Positions 14,019 to 18,937 of a stretch of 18,937 bases of DNA are shown here, in pieces. Location: the NCBI GenBank assembly GCA_902465775.1, contig CABQOJ010000006.1, forward strand, positions 1 through 18,937. Reading direction: 5' to 3'. Each line of letters opens with the position of its first letter. Position 1 is the stretch's first letter. Below the pieces are notes generated by a model. It had not been told where the DNA came from. It did no database searches and worked only from the letters and a program-made list of their open reading frames with translations. Source of the stretch: an uncultured Porphyromonas sp. (lineage in GTDB: Bacteria; Bacteroidota; Bacteroidia; Bacteroidales; Porphyromonadaceae). A program made the translations under genes and the position numbers.

Positions 14019-14588
14019 TTACTTATCCGAGGGAAAAGCTGAGGAGACGAGCTTCTGAATGTCCTTCGGAGCAAAGGCGCCCGTGAGACCGACTACATAG
14101 TACTCATCTTCATCCTGGACAGAGATAAGTAGCTCACGACACTTGCGCCAGCAGCAGATGCCAGACTCGCGAGAGACGATCTGCACGTTGAGATTGTCCT
14201 CTGGTTGATTGACCACAAGCAGTGGTTTGATGGAGCGATGCAACCCAGGCGTCAGCATCGGAGCGAACGCCTTCTGGAGCTTGTCAATAGACTCAGGCGT
14301 TGAGGCTATGTAGACGTCGAGAGACTTCAGCTTCTTGAATAGCGTCCCGACGTTGCCCATGACAGAGGCGCTATTCCCCTTCTTGATTATCTTCGTGACG
14401 CTCTTCATAGGGATCATATCCAGCAAGTCTCCATTGAAGGAGAAGACCTGCACACCATCCGCCGCCGTAGGTAGAGCTTCAGCATCTACATACTTGAAGG
14501 GGCTAGTCTGCGCCACAGCGCCTAGGGTCATCGTGAGTACCAGTAGCATGGCTAGTAGTCGTGATAGAGGTAGTTTGATTCGTCTCAT
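14019..14588 (-). CDS. DUF4252-like exported protein
   Basis: The only minus-strand gene, 189 residues. Residues 1-26 form a signal peptide (basic MRRIK, hydrophobic LLAMLLVLTMTLGAVAQ, cleavage after AQ). The mature part holds a beta-strand/helix layout resembling DUF4252: KLKSLDVYIASTPESIDKLQKAF, then a strand LNVQIVSRESG, then RELLISVQDEDEYYVVGLTGAFAPKDIQKL at the C-terminus. These are small periplasmic or outer-membrane-associated Bacteroidetes proteins of unknown function. A cysteine cluster, GICCWRKC, sits about residue 143-150 and could form disulfides or bind metal. It converges on the Usp gene and diverges from lrgA across 233 bp. Family assignment is from remembered pattern and moderate. 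Confidence 0.7.
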   Translation of the reverse strand: MRRIKLPLSRLLAMLLVLTMTLGAVAQTSPFKYVDAEALPTAADGVQVFSFNGDLLDMIPMKSVTKIIKKGNSASVMGNVGTLFKKLKSLDVYIASTPESIDKLQKAFAPMLTPGLHRSIKPLLVVNQPEDNLNVQIVSRESGICCWRKCRELLISVQDEDEYYVVGLTGAFAPKDIQKLVSSAFPSDK

Positions 14589-14821
14589 ATTATAAGGTAT
14601 TGGTTGGTCAAATAGTCATTTGCGGATGGCTAAAGCAGCGCTTAGTCGGCCAAAAGAAGCTAGAGATCTGCTTCCCCCCTATTCTATAGACGATCTGTAG
14701 AGGTAAATGTTGCAATACCTCTCACGAGAGCTCCTACGAAGCTCCTCGGATAGCAGATTAGTAGTGTGAAGTTTGCTACCTTTGCAGGCGATTCTGGTGA
14801 GTTAATGTTGATTTTATAGAG
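14589..14821. other. Divergent intergenic region with two hairpins
   Basis: No gene is visible. It holds AGAGGTA / TACCTCT (14699-14705, 14716-14722; 10-nt loop) and, directly after, CGAGAGCT / AGCT-C-CTCG (14725-14748) with a one-base bulge and 7-nt loop. These lie 30-80 bp before the lrgA promoter, so they could be operators or the end of an unseen upstream transcript. I cannot place a convincing promoter for the minus-strand gene. Confidence 0.5.
14777..14784 (+). promoter_or_regulatory. -7 promoter element for lrgAB
   Basis: TACCTTTG is an exact TAnnTTTG box 37 nt before the lrgA ATG. No clear -33 TTG is seen at the usual distance, which may mean the promoter depends on an activator; S. 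aureus lrgAB is regulator-controlled, but no regulator gene is visible here. Confidence 0.6.
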
Positions 14822-15193
14822 ATGAAGTCTCTCGTACAATGCTTTTGGGTGCTCTTTTTCTTTGCCGTGGGCGAACTGATCGGCATGATGATCGGGCACT
14901 TTCTACCAGGGAGTGTGATCGGACTGATCCTCCTCTTTCTAGCTCTAGAGACAAAGCTGATCAAGCCTGACAAGGTGGACAGCGTTGCCAAGTTTCTTAC
15001 GCTCAATATGGGGCTCTTCTTCGTGCCAGCTGGCGTGGGGCTGATCACCCAAGTGGATCTTATCAAGCAATACTGGGCTGCCATCATTATTTCTATGGTC
15101 GTCAGCACGGCACTGGTCTTGGTGGTCGTAGGACGGATGCAGCACCGCTTCGAGCGGCACCATAAGGAGCAAATACCTAACGACAACGCATGA
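14822..15193 (+). CDS. lrgA: LrgA/CidA family holin-like membrane protein
   Basis: 123-residue membrane protein with four predicted helices (about 6-25, 30-48, 60-80, 86-108) and a basic, hydrophilic C-terminus (RMQHRFERHHKEQ). FFFAVGELIGMMIGHFLPGSVIGLILLFLAL and NMGLFFVPAGVGLI are the family signatures (PGSVIGL, FFVPAGVG). LrgA/CidA proteins were described as holin-like modulators of murein hydrolase activity and, with LrgB, have been linked in other bacteria to transport of small glycolytic end products such as pyruvate or glycolate; which applies here is not visible. It overlaps lrgB in ATGA, so they are translationally coupled. Confidence 0.9.
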   Translation: MKSLVQCFWVLFFFAVGELIGMMIGHFLPGSVIGLILLFLALETKLIKPDKVDSVAKFLTLNMGLFFVPAGVGLITQVDLIKQYWAAIIISMVVSTALVLVVVGRMQHRFERHHKEQIPNDNA

Positions 15194-15903
15194 TGGACTT
15201 CGTCACACTACTCCTAAGCAAGCCGGTCTACTGCTTGCCACTCACCATAGGGATCTACTTCCTCAGCTTGCTCCTATACCGCAAGGTGAGGATCGGGCTC
15301 TTTCACCCGCTCATCGTTACCATCGGACTCATCATCTTGATGCTCTACCTCTCGGGGACCTCGTACGAGGAGTATAAGCAGGGGAGCCAGCTGATCGACT
15401 TTCTCTTAGGGCCTTCGGTCGTATCACTGGGCTACATCCTCTACGAACAGTCTAAGTACCTCCGCGGTCGCGTCGTCTCCATCATGTTTTCACTCTTTGT
15501 AGGCTCGCTGATCGGCATACTCAGTGCTGTTGGGCTAGCCTATGCGCTAGGTGCTGGTGCCCCCATAGCCCACTCGATGGAGTCTCGATCGGTCACGACC
15601 CCTATCGCTATCGCACTCTCAGAGCAGTCGGGCGGTATCCCTGCCCTGACAGCCGTCGTGGTCGTCATCTCTGGTATCATCGGTGGCGTCATAGGACCTC
15701 CACTCTTCAAGTGGTTACGCATAGAGAGCCGCATCGCCAAGGGACTGGCACTAGGTGCAGCAGCGCATGGCGTGGGCACCTCGGTAGCCATCCAGATGGG
15801 AGCCCTAGAGGGCGCTATCGGGGGCTTGGCTATTGGCATCATGGGCGTCTTCACCTCCATACTAATACCGATCGTCCACTACGTGGCTCAGCTCTTTGTC
15901 TGA
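15190..15903 (+). CDS. lrgB: LrgB/CidB family membrane protein
   Basis: 237-residue integral membrane partner of LrgA. It is hydrophobic throughout with about seven helices. Family hallmarks include FLLGPSVVSLGYILYEQ, the SMESRSVTTPIAIALSEQSGG segment (the conserved P(K)SVTTPIAM region) and AAAHGVGTSVAIQMGALEGAIGGLAIGIMG near the end. An alternative ATG three bases downstream (15193) is possible; the 15190 ATG overlaps the lrgA stop. LrgA and LrgB likely form one membrane complex. A terminator is not visible before the next gene, whose own promoter box lies 24 bp after this stop. Confidence 0.92.
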   Translation: MMDFVTLLLSKPVYCLPLTIGIYFLSLLLYRKVRIGLFHPLIVTIGLIILMLYLSGTSYEEYKQGSQLIDFLLGPSVVSLGYILYEQSKYLRGRVVSIMFSLFVGSLIGILSAVGLAYALGAGAPIAHSMESRSVTTPIAIALSEQSGGIPALTAVVVVISGIIGGVIGPPLFKWLRIESRIAKGLALGAAAHGVGTSVAIQMGALEGAIGGLAIGIMGVFTSILIPIVHYVAQLFV

Positions 15904-15926
15904 GGTCGTATGTGGTTGAAAAAAGG

Positions 15927-15934
15927 TACCTTTA
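15927..15934 (+). promoter_or_regulatory. -7 promoter element for the secreted protease
   Basis: TACCTTTA differs by one base from TAnnTTTG, 22 nt before the ATG at 15956, so the leader would be very short. No -33 box at the usual spacing. Confidence 0.45.
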
Positions 15935-15955
15935 CCGCATCAAATCACTATCTCT

Positions 15956-18796
15956 ATGATTAGATTTACTCGAAACATACTCTTAGCAACGCTCTGCTTG
16001 CTTTGCAGTATCACCTTGGCGCAGGCGCAGATCTCCTTCGGCGGAGTGCCTGCGATCACAACCCAATCACATCGTGTGGTCGAGATCGTTCCTCCGTTCA
16101 ACGCTCAGGACTTGCGCTCGGCAGAGCAATGGCATCAGGTAGACGACGGCTCACCGCTCATCGTGGGGCGCATGCTACCGCTCTCGGGAGACTTCTACCA
16201 GCAGGCGACCCATGAGGTAGTCCAGGGGCGGAGTGTCTATCATCTGGAGCTCACAGCTCCTGACGCACGAGGCTTGTCGCTTTCGTTTGACAAGCTTGCG
16301 CTGCAACCAGGCGATCGCCTCTACCTCTTTGATCCCGCTAGAAAGCAAGTGCTAGGAGCCTTCACCAGTGAGAGCAATCCCGATGGCGGAGTCTTCGGCA
16401 CCAACCCCATTGCGGGCAGTTCGCTGGTCATACAGTACGAGCCTGCGGGAGCTTTGGCGGACATCCAGCTAAAGCAGCTCGGCTACTTCTTCGAGTCAGT
16501 TGCCGCTCCTTATAATATCCTTGGCGAGGGAGCCTCAGGCGTCTGCAATGTCAACGTCAACTGCTCCGAGGGTGCCGACATGCAGAATGTCAAGAATGGT
16601 ATCGTGCAGATACTTGCTGTCATCGAGGGTAACATTGGTTCTTGTAGTGGCACGCTGGTCAATAACACCAATCAGGATTGGCGTCCGCTCATTATGACCG
16701 CTCAGCACTGTACTTTTGGCAAGAACCCGCTCACGGGCGAGCTTATGAATACAACTGAAGAGGACTTTCGTCAGTGGGTCTTCAACTTCCACTACGAGCG
16801 TCCCGGATGTGCCAACAATCAGTGGGTAGGCGAAAAGGCTTACTCCATCAGTGGCGCTAAGCGTCTGGCTCAGGTCCCGATGGATCACGGTAGTGATGGG
16901 CTACTCGTTGAGGCGCTAACGCCGATACCCGATTACTACGGCGTTTACTACAACGGCTGGGACCGCTCTGGTACGCTAGAGCCTACGGCTAAGGGATTAC
17001 ACCACCCGAGTGGCGATGTGATGAAGATATCTACGATCAAAGAGCCTCTCATAAGTGGCACTTGGATGACGAAAGACAATATTAGCGCAAAAGATGCACA
17101 CTTTGTGGTGCGCTATGCGAAGACTGAGAATGGGCACTGCGTGACCGAAGGTGGTAGCTCAGGATCAGGACTCTTTAATAGTAAGGGCCTCCTCATCGGC
17201 ACGCTCTCAGGAGGTGCTGCTGAGTGTAATAAAGGGATCAATGCTCTAAATATGTACGGCAAGCTGAGTGAGCACTGGGCTCGATCCAAGCAAGATGACT
17301 CACTGCATCTACAACCGCTCGCACAGATACTAGATCCCAAGGGTCATGGCACAGCGATGACTCTGTCTGGTGCCTACAAGCCTGGTGCCACACTGATCGC
17401 TCCCGTGACGAAGCTACAAGGCGTCTACCAGGATGGTCAGGTAGCTCTATCATGGCAACCGATGACCGCCTTGCCCGCAGGCATCACAGCTGAGGTACAG
17501 ATCTTGCGCAACGGCAAGGAGCTCCAGCGTCTGCCCATCAGCACGGGACACTATACAGATAGTCAGGTAGGAGACGAGAGCGGCATCGTAACCTACACGC
17601 TACGCTACCAGTATACCATAGGGCTGGAAGATACAAGGCACTACACAGCTCCTCGTCATATCTCTTTCTTCACATCAGACCTAGCGGGCGTCTCGCAGTT
17701 TGAAGAGAAGAAGGCGGGAAGCCAAGTGACCCTCACCTGGCATAAGCCTATCAATCGTCAGCTCATCTCTCAGCTCACACTCTCCAGCGAAAGCGAAGCT
17801 CAGGCTGTGGCTCCTCTAAGGTACCCAGACTTAAATCCTGATTACAAGGAGGTCTACCTGGGCGTCCGCTACGATGGTCATGACTTCGCTTCCCTAGGAC
17901 AGACCCGCCTAGCTGCGATGCACTTTATACCAGCACGCATACCTCGTGCGCACACCTACACACTCTTCGTGCGCAATGGTCAGAATATACATGTCATCAC
18001 CAGCCTTGCAGATCTGGATTGCTACGAAGTGCTTGACGATGATGCCACCACGACGATAAACTATCCTGTCGGAGATAAGTTTGAGCAGAAGAAGTGGCTC
18101 TGGGTAAAGGGCTTTACGCCAAAGGTGATACGCCCCGAGGAGATGCTCGTCGTAGGTTATAGGCTTCAAACAAGAGCGTCCTTCGATAGGGATGTAGCGA
18201 TGATCGACCCCACACCAGCTACCGAGTGGAGCAACCGTCACAACGTCCTCTCCTTTGATACGCACTACTGGATGCCTGCAGACATTCAGGGATCCCTACC
18301 TATCAACGGTGGCGCCCTTGCCATCGAGTTTATGATAGATGATGCCGAGCCGGGCGCACCTGTTGATGTGACGGGATCAATAGCTCGTGGCTTCCACCCA
18401 GCGCAGTGGCCCGTGGTCAAAGAGTATATCATCTATGCCGATGGCACCGAGATAGGACGCACGCAAGGGCTCAGCTACACAGTTCCCAATGCAACGGGCA
18501 AGAAGTACAGCGTCAAGCCACTCTACGAGAGTGGTCTCATATCGGCCACCAGTCCAGTGCTGACAACGAGCGACGCCGTACGTGTCTACCCGACGATCTG
18601 CACAGATCATCTGACGATTCAGACGAATGGCGTGACAGGTAGCTACCAGCTCTACACGCTCGACGGCACGCGCCTCTCCGAGGGCGTACTCGCAGACCGT
18701 ACCATCGACACCTCCTCGTGGGCTGTCGGCAGTTACCTCCTACAGGTGACGCTTGCGGACGGCACGACGACGCTCCACCGCATCGTCAAGCGATAG
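15956..18796 (+). CDS. Lysyl-endopeptidase-like serine protease with T9SS sorting domain
   Basis: 946 residues. A signal peptide (1-25, cut after LAQAQ) is followed by a propeptide to about 194. The S1-family domain, starting near GVCNVNVNC (195), resembles Achromobacter lysyl endopeptidase (API): GSCSGTLVNN, TAQHC (H251), HGSDGLLVEAL (D314), GWDRSG, HHPSGDVMKIS and GGSSGSG (S402) give a complete catalytic triad. Two S1-pocket positions differ from API as I recall it: the SGGAAEC segment has Ser where API has His210, and NMYG has Asn (N432) where API has Asp225, so strict lysine preference is doubtful. Residues about 480-870 hold beta-rich modules with fibronectin-III character (VALSWQP, VTLTWHKP). 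Residues about 873-946 (VRVYP ... LHRIVKR) are a type IX secretion sorting domain, so the protein should be exported and anchored or released at the cell surface. Its own promoter and terminator make it a single-gene unit. Confidence 0.9.
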   Translation: MIRFTRNILLATLCLLCSITLAQAQISFGGVPAITTQSHRVVEIVPPFNAQDLRSAEQWHQVDDGSPLIVGRMLPLSGDFYQQATHEVVQGRSVYHLELTAPDARGLSLSFDKLALQPGDRLYLFDPARKQVLGAFTSESNPDGGVFGTNPIAGSSLVIQYEPAGALADIQLKQLGYFFESVAAPYNILGEGASGVCNVNVNCSEGADMQNVKNGIVQILAVIEGNIGSCSGTLVNNTNQDWRPLIMTAQHCTFGKNPLTGELMNTTEEDFRQWVFNFHYERPGCANNQWVGEKAYSISGAKRLAQVPMDHGSDGLLVEALTPIPDYYGVYYNGWDRSGTLEPTAKGLHHPSGDVMKISTIKEPLISGTWMTKDNISAKDAHFVVRYAKTENGHCVTEGGSSGSGLFNSKGLLIGTLSGGAAECNKGINALNMYGKLSEHWARSKQDDSLHLQPLAQILDPKGHGTAMTLSGAYKPGATLIAPVTKLQGVYQDGQVALSWQPMTALPAGITAEVQILRNGKELQRLPISTGHYTDSQVGDESGIVTYTLRYQYTIGLEDTRHYTAPRHISFFTSDLAGVSQFEEKKAGSQVTLTWHKPINRQLISQLTLSSESEAQAVAPLRYPDLNPDYKEVYLGVRYDGHDFASLGQTRLAAMHFIPARIPRAHTYTLFVRNGQNIHVITSLADLDCYEVLDDDATTTINYPVGDKFEQKKWLWVKGFTPKVIRPEEMLVVGYRLQTRASFDRDVAMIDPTPATEWSNRHNVLSFDTHYWMPADIQGSLPINGGALAIEFMIDDAEPGAPVDVTGSIARGFHPAQWPVVKEYIIYADGTEIGRTQGLSYTVPNATGKKYSVKPLYESGLISATSPVLTTSDAVRVYPTICTDHLTIQTNGVTGSYQLYTLDGTRLSEGVLADRTIDTSSWAVGSYLLQVTLADGTTTLHRIVKR

Positions 18797-18824
18797 ACAC
18801 CCACAGAGCCATCGACCAGAGATA

Positions 18825-18855
18825 GGGCACTCCTCATCAGAGGGGTGCCCTTTTT
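18825..18855 (+). terminator. Strong intrinsic terminator after the protease gene
   Basis: GGGCACTCCTC (18825-18835) pairs with GAGGGGTGCCC (18840-18850) over 11 bp with one G-U pair and an ATCA loop, directly followed by TTTTT. It is 28 bp after the stop codon and is the clearest rho-independent terminator in the window. Confidence 0.92.
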
Positions 18856-18906
18856 CTTCGTAGGCGGGCGTAGCGATATGGCTGTCCTCTCCTGAAATAG
18901 TACACA

Positions 18907-18926
18907 GTTGGGGAGCCAACCCCAAC
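18907..18926. repeat. Perfect 7-bp inverted repeat near the right edge
   Basis: GTTGGGG (18907-18913) and CCCCAAC (18920-18926) flank AGCCAA. There is no T-tract after it, so it is not an obvious terminator. It may belong to an element or gene beyond the window. Confidence 0.55.
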
Positions 18927-18937
18927 AGCAATGAAAC

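Noticed and set aside
14609..14616. Possible promoter (CTATTTG on the minus strand) for the DUF4252-like gene
   Set aside because: It lacks the TA of the -7 consensus and has no -33 partner at 19-21 nt.
18885..18937. End of an insertion sequence at the right edge
   Set aside because: The GTTGGGG/CCCCAAC inverted repeat and flanking sequence look element-like, but no transposase or matching second end is visible, so the call would be unsupported.

Overview
The window looks like chromosomal DNA from a Porphyromonas-like member of the Bacteroidales. The evidence is a secreted protease ending in a type IX secretion (T9SS) sorting domain, lipoproteins of DUF4369/thioredoxin and GH92 type, small proteins of families I know mainly from Bacteroidetes, few clear Shine-Dalgarno sites, and promoters of the Bacteroidetes form (TTG - about 20 nt - TAnnTTTG). 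The genus is inferred from these traits and from memory. No phage, insertion-sequence transposase, CRISPR array or defence cluster is visible.

Layout: 1-6425 is a dense, co-directional housekeeping run: a 5'-truncated aspartate kinase, menA-like prenyltransferase, sufS, rnhB, then (with its own promoter inside the end of rnhB) a SIRT5-type sirtuin, a thioredoxin-like lipoprotein and tadA. 6426-7047 is a 622-bp non-coding stretch packed with palindromes, hairpins and 21-nt tandem repeats; it is the least explained part of the window. 7048-9750 is a translationally coupled three-gene set: a short-chain dehydrogenase, an acyl-CoA ligase-like enzyme and a small membrane-associated HExxH protein. 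Then come tRNA-Leu(CAA), a long hairpin, a heptamer tandem repeat, and a two-gene unit of DUF721 (DciA-like) plus a GH92-fold lipoprotein that has lost many of the family's hallmark residues. 12352-13917 holds a small HTH protein and a DUF2007-tandem UspA fusion.

The only minus-strand gene is a DUF4252-like exported protein (14019-14588), convergent with the Usp gene and divergent from an lrgA-lrgB pair (14822-15903). The window closes with a 946-residue lysyl-endopeptidase-like serine protease carrying a T9SS sorting domain, followed by a strong intrinsic terminator.

Most genes are ordinary metabolism or envelope functions. The points that deserve a second look are the palindrome-rich intergenic block, the GH92 protein with a degraded active site, the protease with an altered S1 pocket, the sirtuin without a cysteine zinc site, and the SDR / acyl ligase / HExxH operon.
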